From assembly GCA_014800795.1 (NCBI GenBank), contig JAAVFL010000009.1, positions 62,001-126,000 on the forward strand: 64,000 nucleotides of DNA. The letters are read 5' to 3'. A program made the translations under genes and the position numbers. Source of the stretch: Bacteroidales bacterium (GTDB lineage: Bacteria > Bacteroidota > Bacteroidia > Bacteroidales > Muribaculaceae). Positions 18,005 through 26,656 of the stretch are shown in pieces. Below the pieces are notes generated by a model. It searched no databases, was not told where the DNA came from, and saw only the letters and a list, made by a program, of their open reading frames with translations. The first letter of the stretch is position 1, and the number at the start of each line of letters is the position of its first letter.

Positions 18005-21000
18005 TTAGATACCGAATTTGATACCGAATGTGAACGAGCGGGCCTGCGGGTAGTTACCGTGGTCTACACCCATGGCGGTATTTGTGCTCTCGGTGCCCTC
18101 AAGACGACCAACCTCGGGATCCAGACCGTCATACTTCGTCCAGGTGCAGAGGTTATAGGCTGTTGCCGATACTGTAAGGCTGTTGAGACCAATCTTCTTG
18201 ATAAGCTCAGGTTTGAAGTTGTAGCTCAGGCGCAGTTCCTTCAGGCGGCAGTAGCTACCGTCCTTCACGAAGAAGTCAGATGAGCGGAAGTTGCGGTTAG
18301 GATCGCCTGTGCGTGCTTCGGGGACAGATGTGTCGGTGTTGAGCGGGAACCACACGCGGTTCTCGGCTATCTGTCCGCTCCAGTGCTGGCTGCTGTAGTC
18401 GGCCACCACGTTGCCGGCCGCTGCATTGTACCAGTAGTAGTCCATTACGTTGAAAAGTTTGTTGCCGGTCTGGCCCTGGAAGAATGCGCTGAGCTCGATT
18501 CCGTTCCACTGAAGGTTGATGGGCACACCGAACACGAAGTCGGGAAGCGGTGAACCGAGATACGTACGGTCTTCTGCTGTGATCTGGCCGTCGCCGTTGA
18601 GATCCTTGAAGCGGAAGTCGCCGGGCTTGGCGGTCTGGTCGGCATCGTTCTTGCCGGGCTCATACTGTGCGGAAGCCTTCACCTCATCCATGCTCTGGAA
18701 AATTCCGTCGGTCACATAGCCGAAGAATGAACCGATGGGGCGGCCTACTGCTGTCTTGGTTACATAATCCACGATAGAACCTTCCGATACATACGCTCCG
18801 TAGATAGGCTCGTTGCCCGTACCGAGCGAGGTAACCTCATTCTTGATCCATGACAGATTGAAGCCTACATCGAATGAGAACTTGCCGAACTGGCGGCGGT
18901 AGGTTACCTGACCTTCGACACCGTAGTTCTTCACAGCGCCGGCGTTTGTCATGGGGTTCGCGGTAAGACCCGCAGAGCTTACGGTCGGAACCGCGATAAG
19001 CATATCGGTTGTTTTCTTGTCAAAATATTCGATACCGAACAGAAGAGTGTTGTTCATGAACGCCATGTCGAGACCGACGTTGAATGTCTCCGTTTTCTCC
19101 CAGCGGATATCATCGTTGCCGAGGATAAGGGCGGCGCTACCGGGCTGGAGCAGATGGGTGCCCTGACCGAAAGCATAGTTGAGCTGGGAAGAGAGATAGG
19201 TGTAACGTGCGAGTTCGTCGATACGGTTGTTACCGAGCTTACCCCAACCTACACGCAGTTTGCCGAGCGACATCCATGTCTGGTCGCGGAGGAACGATTC
19301 AGAGCTGAATTTCCAACCTAACGATACCGAGGGGAAGTAACCCCAGCGGTTGTGCTTATTGAACTTCGACGAACCGTCGATACGGATATTAGCCTGAAGC
19401 AGATAGCGGTCGAGAACATTATAGTTCACACGCCCGATGAAGCCGACTGCAGTCCAGTTGCGGTCAAGTCCGTAAGTCTTGTCACCGGTGTAACCGCTCG
19501 ACAGATACCACTGGTCGTCGCTGTTGCTCGGAGTACCGCGCTTGGTAGACTCCTGATACGAGTTCTTGTAACCCTCGGCAGTCTGACCTAAAAGGGCAGT
19601 TATGCTGTGAATTTTATTCTTGTCGTCCCAGTTGAAGGTAAGAAGGTTGTTGATCTCCCACTTGTTCACCTGGTTCTTGTACTGATAGATGGTAGAGAGG
19701 TCGGTGATAACGAAATCCTCTTCAAAACGTCCTACTTCAGTGAATTCCTTGGTGGTCTGGGGCTGAAGATAATAAGAAGCCTTGAACTGATAGTTGAAGA
19801 ATTTCAGGAAGTTGGCGGAAAGAGTGATGTTTGCGTCGAAACGGTCGCTCTTGATAGTGCGGTGGTAACGTTCGATACGGGCGATAGGATGATTGGAATC
19901 ATAATAGCCGCGATCGTTGAATATCTTTGTGAACGGGCTGATATTCATCGCATCCTTGAGGATAGAGCCGGAACCGCCGGGAACCGGAGTGCGGTCGTCG
20001 TTCACATAGCTCATGTTAACCATCATGTCAAGCCACGAAGAAAGCTTCTGTGTAAGGTTCATACGGGCGTTGAAGCGGGCGTAGTCCGAACCCTTCACAA
20101 TACCTTTTTCATTGTAGTAGCTTGCGCTGGCCATGAATTTGGTGTTATCGTTACCGCCGCTTACAGAGGCTGCATACTGCTGTTTTACACCTGTGCGGGT
20201 GATAGCGTCCCACCAGTCGCTGCAACCGCGCTGGCGATAGTAGTCGAGTGTATCATATTTTTTCTGGTCGTATTCGAATTCGCCGTTATCGTTCTTGGTC
20301 ATATAGAGCTGACCCTCGGACGAATAGTTCGATGTACCGTTCATATAGTCCTGAAGGAGCGCATAATCCTCGAGGCCCATCATGTTGATCTTTTTCCAGG
20401 GATTCGAGAATCCGGCATAACCGTCGAAAGTAACGGTCACCTTGCCCTTCTCACCGCTCTTGGTGGTGATGGCTACTACACCGTTGGCAGCACGCGCACC
20501 ATACACGGCCGATGAAGCCGCATCCTTGAAAATCTCGATATTCGCGATATCGTTGGGGTTGATGTGGTCGATATTGTCAACGATGAAGCCGTCTACCACA
20601 TAGAGGGGGTCGGCGTCGTTGACCGTACCTGTACCACGGATTTTTATAGTGGTGGCTCCACCGGGAGCGCCGCTGTTCTGGATAATGTTGACACCGGATG
20701 CCTTACCCTGAAGGGCCTGAAGAGCCGAGCTTACGGGAACATCGTTCACATCCTTGCCCGACACCGAGGAGATAGATCCGGTAATGTCGCTTTTACGCTG
20801 AACACCGTAACCGATCACCACAACTTCGTCGAGAGCTGTAGCGGCGGCCGCCATGTCCACGTCGATTGTTTTCTGGCCGTTTACGGCAACCTCTTTCGGT
20901 TCATAACTCAGAGCCGAGAACACGAGAGTTGCGTTGGCGGGAACTGTGATAGTGTAATTACCGTCGATGTCGGTAGCCACACCGTTGCTTTTCGAGCCCT

Positions 21001-21148
21001 TCTGCATTACAGTGGCTCCGATGATCGGCTCGCCTTCGGCGGGATCATTTACTGTACCGGTCACAGTTATTGTCTGTGCGCCGAGAGTGAAGTGAATGGT
21101 TGCCAACAGAAACACCATCAGCAGCCTGGTTAATTTAGTCTTTAACAT
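18005..21148 (-). CDS. susC: SusC/RagA-family TonB-dependent outer-membrane transporter
   Basis: Outer-membrane barrel that imports oligosaccharides using TonB energy together with the downstream SusD. From the ATG at 21148 it has 1047 residues. A TTG ten codons earlier would put a charged leader before the signal peptide and is less likely. Order: signal peptide (1-25), carboxypeptidase-regulatory-like domain (about 28-105, VTGTVNDPAEGEPIIGATV), DEVVVIGYGVQ connector, plug domain (ALQALQGKASGV, TIKIRGTGTVNDADPLYVVDGF), then a 22-strand barrel ending in ARSFTFGIKFGI. All standard family landmarks are seen and the length is normal. Confidence 0.96.
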   Translation of the reverse strand: MLKTKLTRLLMVFLLATIHFTLGAQTITVTGTVNDPAEGEPIIGATVMQKGSKSNGVATDIDGNYTITVPANATLVFSALSYEPKEVAVNGQKTIDVDMAAAATALDEVVVIGYGVQRKSDITGSISSVSGKDVNDVPVSSALQALQGKASGVNIIQNSGAPGGATTIKIRGTGTVNDADPLYVVDGFIVDNIDHINPNDIANIEIFKDAASSAVYGARAANGVVAITTKSGEKGKVTVTFDGYAGFSNPWKKINMMGLEDYALLQDYMNGTSNYSSEGQLYMTKNDNGEFEYDQKKYDTLDYYRQRGCSDWWDAITRTGVKQQYAASVSGGNDNTKFMASASYYNEKGIVKGSDYARFNARMNLTQKLSSWLDMMVNMSYVNDDRTPVPGGSGSILKDAMNISPFTKIFNDRGYYDSNHPIARIERYHRTIKSDRFDANITLSANFLKFFNYQFKASYYLQPQTTKEFTEVGRFEEDFVITDLSTIYQYKNQVNKWEINNLLTFNWDDKNKIHSITALLGQTAEGYKNSYQESTKRGTPSNSDDQWYLSSGYTGDKTYGLDRNWTAVGFIGRVNYNVLDRYLLQANIRIDGSSKFNKHNRWGYFPSVSLGWKFSSESFLRDQTWMSLGKLRVGWGKLGNNRIDELARYTYLSSQLNYAFGQGTHLLQPGSAALILGNDDIRWEKTETFNVGLDMAFMNNTLLFGIEYFDKKTTDMLIAVPTVSSAGLTANPMTNAGAVKNYGVEGQVTYRRQFGKFSFDVGFNLSWIKNEVTSLGTGNEPIYGAYVSEGSIVDYVTKTAVGRPIGSFFGYVTDGIFQSMDEVKASAQYEPGKNDADQTAKPGDFRFKDLNGDGQITAEDRTYLGSPLPDFVFGVPINLQWNGIELSAFFQGQTGNKLFNVMDYYWYNAAAGNVVADYSSQHWSGQIAENRVWFPLNTDTSVPEARTGDPNRNFRSSDFFVKDGSYCRLKELRLSYNFKPELIKKIGLNSLTVSATAYNLCTWTKYDGLDPEVGRLEGTESTNTAMGVDHGNYPQARSFTFGIKFGI

Positions 21149-21284
21149 ACTTGCACTGTGAGTTTTTACTTTTTCCAATGTGAGTGGTATGCGATTTAAG
21201 GCAGAGAGAGACCGTGGAGGGAGAATCCTGGAATATAATGCCGTGAAAATCAGGATGCGCTTGAGCTGAATGCGCCAACACCTG

Positions 21285-21303
21285 CTTTCCGCTTGCCGGA
21301 AAG
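21285..21303. repeat. Small inverted repeat in the susC leader
   Basis: Arms CTTTCCG (21285-21291) and CGGAAAG (21297-21303) with a 5-base loop, in the 5' leader of susC. It could be an RNA leader structure or an operator; function unknown. Confidence 0.4.
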
Positions 21304-21315
21304 GGAAAGGAATCA

Positions 21316-21348
21316 GTAATTAGCGGTGTATCTGACACCGCTAATTAC
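21316..21348 (-). terminator. Hairpin terminator after the ELWxSDGT gene
   Basis: Perfect 14-bp arms (21316-21329 and 21335-21348) around a 5-base loop, extended four more pairs past one mismatch. It lies between the repeat-protein stop and susC. A TAAATTTG box on the minus strand at 21363-21370 could start susC transcription just upstream of it, so it may also act as an attenuator for susC. Confidence 0.6.
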
Positions 21349-21367
21349 CGATTATTGGAATTCAAAT

Positions 21368-23140
21368 TTATTTGATGATGACTTTGGAAGCCTTGTCGCC
21401 CTGACGACGGATGTAGAGACCTGCGCTCTTGCCGTCTACGCGCATACCCTGGAGGTTGTAGTATTCAACGGGAGCGTTTGAATCGTTGTTGAAGATACCT
21501 TCAACACCGTCACCAGTGTTGTGGAGGGGGTTGTTGGGCTCGAACTCGATTTCCATCTTGTCGGGGTTCAGAGCGAGATTCTTGTTGGGGTTCTCATACT
21601 CGTAGCAGTAGATCTGCTTGGTCTGGTTCGAGAAGAATACAAGCTTGCCGTCGAGGTTACGGAGTGTGTAAACCTGGTCGTCGGTGGGGTGGATATTGGT
21701 AACTGTCACAGGTACACCGCCGTCAACCTTGTCAAGACGGGTAAGTGTCCAGTTGTGGTTATCCTTGTTTCCGGAGTTGCTCCAGTAGAGAGTACCGTTT
21801 ACTACGATAAGCTCGCGGGTCCAAGTACAGCCGGTACCGGGGTTGAAGTCATACTGCACCCAAGTTTTATCACCGTCGCATACGTTGAGCTCACCACCAT
21901 ACTGGAAGGGATCAGCGATGTCAGCGTTAGTACCGCGGTTGCAGCAGAATACATAGTAACCGTCGAATTCCACACCGTCGTCGGGATATGAGCTGTTATC
22001 CTGAGTAGGCTCTGTAGTGTTGCAGTCGAACACTTTGTAGTTGCCCTTCTCGCAGTTTGTCATACCGAGCTCGTCGCGGGTCTCGGGAGTGTAAGAGCGG
22101 AAGAATACGTAACCGAATGCGGGGTAACCTGTCTTGGTCACACCACCGCCGTTACCCATGGGAACGCCGTTGGCGTCGAGGTTGTCAGATACAGTGGGGT
22201 TGGTGTTGAAGATTTCGTAGGTACCTTCTTCTGTTCCGTCGGTAGCCCAGGGTTCGTTACCTGACTCCCATGACCAAGCCTTGAAGAAAAGTTTCTCGTT
22301 GTAGTAGTTGCAGAAGTGAGCGATAGCAGCACCGTTGGTAGAACCGGGGGTAGCGCTTTCGTTTGAATTAACCTCGAGGTTGATATCCTTTACCATGTGA
22401 GTGCCTTCTGTGGTACCGTCGGTCACCCAAAGCTCATCACCGTAGGTAACTTGCGATTTGTCAGCTGTATCACCGATGAAGAACACCTTGCGGCCTACGC
22501 GTACAACTGTTCCGAAACGGTTGTCACCGGGTTCGCGGCCGAGCCACATACCGTCAACCTCAGCAACGAGATGCGTTCCGTCTTCTGTACCGTCAGATAC
22601 ATAAAGCCACTTCTCACCGGCATCGGTCATAGTTTCTGAATCCATATCCTTTGCGAAGAATATGAACTGGTTTTCATTGAGCTGGCAGAAACCTACGGGA
22701 TCGGAATCAGCGAGCATATGAACGTCAGCCACCATATGGGTACCCGCCTCGGTACCGTCGGAGATCCATACCTCCTTGCCATTCTCACCGTCGTCAGCCG
22801 CGAAAACAACGCGGTCGTTGAAACGTGTGATCCAGTTGATGTTGGAGGTAGCAAGACCGGGATTGATATCCTTCACCAGCTTGGTTCCCTCGGGGGTGCC
22901 GTCAGATACCCAGAGTTCTTCGCCGTGGGTTCCGTCGTCTGCACAGAAATAAGCCTTGTAGCCTTTTTCGGCAGATCCGGCGATTGTAATTGTCTTGGGA
23001 CCGTACTCTTTTTCTTCGTGGTCTACGTTAGCCGAAACACCTGCGGGAAGGAGTTCGGTCAGCTTACCGTCGTCTGCGCTGGAATACATTCCTGCGGAGC
23101 ACACAAGTGCGGCCGAGAGGAGTAAAAAATTCTTTTTCAT
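21368..23140 (-). CDS. Secreted ELWxSDGT-repeat protein with YYNLQG tail
   Basis: A 590-residue exported protein with signal peptide about 1-22. It carries at least five copies of the xLWxSDGTxxGT repeat (ELWVSDGTPEGT, EVWISDGTEAGT, WLYVSDGTEDGT, ELWVTDGTTEGT, EPWATDGTEEGT), spaced about 50-70 residues apart as in propeller blades. The C-terminus is VEYYNLQGMRV then GLYIRRQGDKASKVIIK, the same tail as on BNR paralogues 1 and 2 and on the protein at 49063. No catalytic motif is recognisable. It lies upstream of susC on the same strand, separated by a hairpin. It may be a surface adhesin or glycan-binding propeller, which is inference. The 479-base upstream gap carries palindromes. Confidence 0.7.
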   Translation of the reverse strand: MKKNFLLLSAALVCSAGMYSSADDGKLTELLPAGVSANVDHEEKEYGPKTITIAGSAEKGYKAYFCADDGTHGEELWVSDGTPEGTKLVKDINPGLATSNINWITRFNDRVVFAADDGENGKEVWISDGTEAGTHMVADVHMLADSDPVGFCQLNENQFIFFAKDMDSETMTDAGEKWLYVSDGTEDGTHLVAEVDGMWLGREPGDNRFGTVVRVGRKVFFIGDTADKSQVTYGDELWVTDGTTEGTHMVKDINLEVNSNESATPGSTNGAAIAHFCNYYNEKLFFKAWSWESGNEPWATDGTEEGTYEIFNTNPTVSDNLDANGVPMGNGGGVTKTGYPAFGYVFFRSYTPETRDELGMTNCEKGNYKVFDCNTTEPTQDNSSYPDDGVEFDGYYVFCCNRGTNADIADPFQYGGELNVCDGDKTWVQYDFNPGTGCTWTRELIVVNGTLYWSNSGNKDNHNWTLTRLDKVDGGVPVTVTNIHPTDDQVYTLRNLDGKLVFFSNQTKQIYCYEYENPNKNLALNPDKMEIEFEPNNPLHNTGDGVEGIFNNDSNAPVEYYNLQGMRVDGKSAGLYIRRQGDKASKVIIK

Positions 23141-23337
23141 GTTGAAAAGTTAAAGATGAATAAATAGGAAGGTTAACTTAAACTTGTTTACTAATGGCAT
23201 TACGTATAGCGTCCGTCGGACGCTATACAGCCCCATGGGGCTTGGTTTCAGATTTTAATTTATTCTTATTAAATTTAAGGTAGAACTGCCAGAGGGAAGA
23301 CACGGTGTCTGTCGCCACTCTGTCAGCTTTCCGACGG

Positions 23338-23345
23338 CAAATATA
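23338..23345 (-). promoter_or_regulatory. -7 promoter box for the ELWxSDGT gene
   Basis: Minus-strand TATATTTG fits TAnnTTTG. The -33 position is not convincing. It predicts a leader of about 190 bases that contains both palindromes at 23204-23242. Confidence 0.35.
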
Positions 23346-23494
23346 CAGCTATATTTTCTCAAAAGATAGGGAAAATTGTGTTTTTTACCAGTACAGACGT
23401 CCAAAAACAGGGGTGTAGGGCGTTTTTAACATTTCGGTAGACAAAATTACCCGGTTCTGCAACATTTAACCCTATCCCTTTCGGCACTACCGCG

Positions 23495-23502
23495 TAACTT
23501 TG
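23495..23502 (+). promoter_or_regulatory. -7 promoter box for the GH43 gene
   Basis: TAACTTTG fits TAnnTTTG and lies about 118 bases before the GH43 start. No good -33 match at standard spacing. Confidence 0.4.
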
Positions 23503-23619
23503 CACATATAATAAAAACAACATTTTTTTTAACAACATGGCAACCGCTGTCACTGATATTCCACATAGGAAAATCCGTTCTCAGCCGCCTCGGTTTAACC
23601 TTATTTTTTCCATCAAATC

Positions 23620-24612
23620 ATGAGAAAATTTATTACTCCCGCCGCATGCGTCGCCGCACTGCTCTCACTGCTGGCATGCAACAATTCCACCAGCAAGACT
23701 GCGGAAGCAGCCAATGAGGGCGAGCAGATTTTTTTCGCCGATCCGACCATCTTCGCAGAAAACGGCAAGTACTACCTCACCGGCACACGCAACGCCGATC
23801 CGCTGGGATTCGTGATGCTCGAAAGCACCGACCTGCAGAACTGGACCCTAGCGCGCCCCGACTCCATGATACTCCGCAAAGGAGAGTCGACATACGGTAA
23901 TAAAGGATTCTGGGCACCCCAGATCTACAAAGACGGCGACAAATACCTATATTTATATACAGCCAACGAACAGGTGGCTCTTGCCAAGGGCGACAGTGTT
24001 GCCGCTCTCTACACACAAGAGAACGTTGAACCGGTCGACGCATCGGAGAAAAACATCGACCCGTTCCTCTTCCGCGACGACGACGGCAAATATTACCTCT
24101 ACCACGTTCGCTTCGACCACGGAAATTTCCTTTGGGTAGGCGAATTTGATCCTGCAACGGGCAAAATCGTTGAAGGCACGCTCAAACCGGTGTTCCGCAA
24201 CGATCAGGCCTGGGAGAAAACCGATGCATACCCCTCGGATCCCATCATGGAAGGCCCGACTCTCATAAAGATCGACGACCTCTACTACCTCTTCTACTCA
24301 GCAAACCACTTCATGAGCACCGACTACGCTGTAGGCTACGCCACCGCTCCCACCCCCGTAGGACCCTGGACTAAAAACGAAGCCAACCCCATCATCAACC
24401 GCACTATCGTAGGAGAAAAAGGCTCGGGACATGGCGACGTGTTCACCGACAACGACGGAAACCTCCGCTACGTTTACCACGTTCACCACAACGACTCTGT
24501 CGTTTCACCCCGTCGCACCCGCATCGTTTCGCTCAAAGTCGACAAGTCGAACGGACAGCCCTACGCCATCACCGTGGACCCCGAGACAATCATAATACCC
24601 ACACGCAGTTGA
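23620..24612 (+). CDS. GH43-family glycoside hydrolase, lipoprotein
   Basis: A 330-residue five-bladed propeller enzyme, probably an exo-acting alpha-L-arabinofuranosidase or beta-xylosidase. Lipoprotein signal with Cys20 (LLACNN), so anchored in an outer leaflet or facing the periplasm. The inverting GH43 triad is visible: Asp41 (FADPTIF) as base, Asp147 (NIDPFLF) as pKa modulator, Glu211 (MEGPTLIK) as acid. Length suits a single catalytic domain with no carbohydrate-binding module. It is transcribed away from the SusCD locus and followed 52 bases later by an aldose epimerase with its own promoter. Family certain; substrate open. Confidence 0.9.
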   Translation: MRKFITPAACVAALLSLLACNNSTSKTAEAANEGEQIFFADPTIFAENGKYYLTGTRNADPLGFVMLESTDLQNWTLARPDSMILRKGESTYGNKGFWAPQIYKDGDKYLYLYTANEQVALAKGDSVAALYTQENVEPVDASEKNIDPFLFRDDDGKYYLYHVRFDHGNFLWVGEFDPATGKIVEGTLKPVFRNDQAWEKTDAYPSDPIMEGPTLIKIDDLYYLFYSANHFMSTDYAVGYATAPTPVGPWTKNEANPIINRTIVGEKGSGHGDVFTDNDGNLRYVYHVHHNDSVVSPRRTRIVSLKVDKSNGQPYAITVDPETIIIPTRS

Positions 24613-24638
24613 TTTTCAAAAAAAAGTTGCTATCTTTG
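24609..24638 (+). promoter_or_regulatory. Promoter for the aldose 1-epimerase gene
   Basis: TTGA (24609-24612), 18 bases, TATCTTTG (24631-24638). The -33 box overlaps the GH43 stop codon. The start codon lies 26 bases after the -7 box. Confidence 0.55.
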
Positions 24639-24664
24639 TCCGGAAAAACTAACCAAATACTCAC

Positions 24665-25834
24665 ATGAAAACCAATCTGCTTATTGCCGCAGGAGCCTTG
24701 GTGGCTCTGTCGGCCTGCTCAGGCGCAAAAACCGAGAGCAATCTTACCGCATCCGGTCTTGACCCACAGAAATTCGTCGATGAATACCGCGGCGACTCCA
24801 CTGCCCTGTTCGTGCTTACGAACGCCAACGGCATGGAAGCATGCATCACCAACTTCGGCGGACGCGTAGTCACCCTCATGGTGCCCGACCGCCACGGCAA
24901 ACTGACCGATGTCGTTCTCGGATTCGACAGCATCCAGGCATACTATCCCGAAAACAACAGCACCGACTTCGGCGCCACTATCGGACGCTATGCCAACCGA
25001 ATCAACGAAGGTAAATTCGAACTCGACGGAGAAACATATCAGCTCCCCCTCAACAACGGCAAGCACTCCCTCCACGGCGGCGGCGACATGGGCACCCGCG
25101 GATGGCAGTACCGTGTGTTCCAGGCCGATCAGCTCAACGACACCACCCTCGTGCTCACCCTCACCGATGCCGACGGCAACAACGGCTATCCCGGTACCGT
25201 AGAGGCTAAGGTGACCTACGTTCTCGGCGCCGACAACGATCTAAAGATCGCTTACGAGGCTACCACCGACAAGCCCACCATCATCAACATGACCAACCAC
25301 TCGTACTTCAACCTCTCAGGCGACGGAAGCAAACCCGTGACCGACGATGTGCTATGGCTCAACGCATCCAACTTCACTCCCGTCGACGACACATTCATGA
25401 CTTCCGGAGAGATCGTGACCGTGGAAGGTACACCGATGGACTTCCGCACACCTAAAACTATCGGCCGCGACATCAACGCCGACTACGTACAGCTTCACAA
25501 CGGCAACGGATACGACCACAACTGGGTTCTTGATACCAAAGGCGACATGACAGCATGCGCCGCTACACTCGAGAACACCACCAACGGCATCCGCATGGAG
25601 GTTTACACAGACGAACCCGGAGTTCAGGTTTACACCGGCAACTTCCTCGACGGCACTGTGACAGGCAAGGGTGGCATCGCACATCCCCAGCGTTCGGCCG
25701 TATGCCTTGAGACACAGCACTATCCCGACAGCCCCAACAAACCCGAATGGCCTTCTGTAGTTCTCCGCCCGGGTGAAAAATACACCGGCCACTGCACCTA
25801 CCGCTTCACACAGGTTCCCGAAGCTGCGGAATAA
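24665..25834 (+). CDS. galM: Aldose 1-epimerase (galactose mutarotase) lipoprotein
   Basis: Interconverts alpha and beta anomers of aldoses such as galactose or arabinose. The 389 residues begin with a lipoprotein signal (Cys18, LSACSG), so this copy is exported, unlike cytoplasmic GalM. Family marks: NFGGRVVTL, GRYANRI, HSLHGGGDMG with a catalytic-type His, NHSYFNLSG with the second His, and the C-terminal ETQHYPDSPN. Full length. It follows the GH43 gene and would process sugars released outside the cytoplasm. The gene ends at a very strong bidirectional hairpin. Confidence 0.92.
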   Translation: MKTNLLIAAGALVALSACSGAKTESNLTASGLDPQKFVDEYRGDSTALFVLTNANGMEACITNFGGRVVTLMVPDRHGKLTDVVLGFDSIQAYYPENNSTDFGATIGRYANRINEGKFELDGETYQLPLNNGKHSLHGGGDMGTRGWQYRVFQADQLNDTTLVLTLTDADGNNGYPGTVEAKVTYVLGADNDLKIAYEATTDKPTIINMTNHSYFNLSGDGSKPVTDDVLWLNASNFTPVDDTFMTSGEIVTVEGTPMDFRTPKTIGRDINADYVQLHNGNGYDHNWVLDTKGDMTACAATLENTTNGIRMEVYTDEPGVQVYTGNFLDGTVTGKGGIAHPQRSAVCLETQHYPDSPNKPEWPSVVLRPGEKYTGHCTYRFTQVPEAAE

Positions 25835-25868
25835 TAGCTCAGATTTCTGCTAAGTCTGAGCAGAAGTA

Positions 25869-25934
25869 AAGAATTAAAGAAGTAGAGAAGTCAAGCAATA
25901 CTACATGCTTGACTTCTCTACTTCTTTAATTCTT
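25869..25934. terminator. Perfect 29-bp bidirectional hairpin terminator
   Basis: Arms 25869-25897 and 25906-25934 are exact inverse complements around an 8-base loop. It lies between convergent genes and can end both. The arm sequence (AAAGAAGTAGAGAAGTCAAG) recurs with few changes in the gap at 58264-58340, so it belongs to a dispersed element family. Confidence 0.85.
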
Positions 25935-25977
25935 ATAATAAGTCAGTCAATTGCATTCCTCCCTGACTTCTCCACTT

Positions 25978-26634
25978 CTATTTTCTCCCGAAATCGGCTG
26001 GAATCTCGCCCCACCGGTCAGTGTCCCAGGTGAGAACCGGATTCTCCACCGTGTGCGTGCGCACCCACGTGTCCGCCCGTTCGAGAAGTTCGAATATACG
26101 GGCGTTGCGCGATGTGCGCTCCAGCTTGGAACGATGCCCCTTGTTGCGCAGCCACGCACGCGCCGTACGCGAATCGGAATAAACGGGAGTAGTGCGGTCG
26201 CCATGCTGGTAAAGATAAGCCAATGCATGCACAAGCGCCAGATATTCAGCAACGTTATTGGTTCCGTCTTCAAGGGGGCCGAGGTGAAACAGCCTCTCTC
26301 CCGTAGCCACTTTCACTCCCTGATACTCCATAACTCCGGGATTGCCGGCACAAGCACCGTCAACAGCTATGGCATTGCGGTTGATTTCAGGAATATCCAC
26401 CAGTGAAGCGCACCTTTCGCGTGCCGCGGCCGCATTGTATCGTGCTATTTCCTCAATTATGGCAGCTTCGTCGGCCGGATCGCCACGGAAGGCGATCGTA
26501 GCCGCAGTCTGATCTGAGAACGCCTTGTATTTAGCACCGGGGAAACCATCTATCTGTGCCCGACAATCGTCCCAATCCTCATATATCCCGGGCTCGCGCC
26601 CCACCCACACCACATAGAATTTCCTTTTTGCCAT
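25978..26634 (-). CDS. Ribonuclease H with N-terminal viroplasmin domain
   Basis: Cleaves RNA in RNA-DNA hybrids. The start is the ATG at 26634 (218 residues). The 24 extra in-frame codons upstream overlap the previous gene and have no homology. Residues 4-45 form a caulimovirus-viroplasmin fold (KFYVVWVGREPGIY, GAKYKAFSD), which binds hybrids. The RNase H part follows with the four acidic residues: D in IAVDGACAGNPG, E in NNVAEYLAL, D in PVYSDSRTA and a final D in TWDTDRWG. Last gene of the minus-strand cluster, 22 bases after its neighbour. Confidence 0.93.
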   Translation of the reverse strand: MAKRKFYVVWVGREPGIYEDWDDCRAQIDGFPGAKYKAFSDQTAATIAFRGDPADEAAIIEEIARYNAAAARERCASLVDIPEINRNAIAVDGACAGNPGVMEYQGVKVATGERLFHLGPLEDGTNNVAEYLALVHALAYLYQHGDRTTPVYSDSRTARAWLRNKGHRSKLERTSRNARIFELLERADTWVRTHTVENPVLTWDTDRWGEIPADFGRK

Positions 26635-26656
26635 TGTATCTGATTTCAACTGCCTG

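Larger units (their letters stand above)
23141..23619. other. Divergent intergenic region with palindromes and promoter boxes
   Basis: A 479-base gap between divergent genes. It holds an 11-bp-arm palindrome (23204-23214/23218-23228, 3-base loop) beside a 14-bp perfect palindrome AGCCCCATGGGGCT (23229-23242), a minus-strand TATATTTG (23338-23345), and a plus-strand TAACTTTG (23495-23502) for the GH43 gene. I see no convincing gene; a 64-residue minus-strand frame at 23359-23553 has no supporting feature. Confidence 0.55.

Noticed and set aside
21135..21338. 67-residue minus-strand frame between the ELWxSDGT gene and susC
   Set aside because: It overlaps the susC start and a terminator hairpin and shows no protein-like features.
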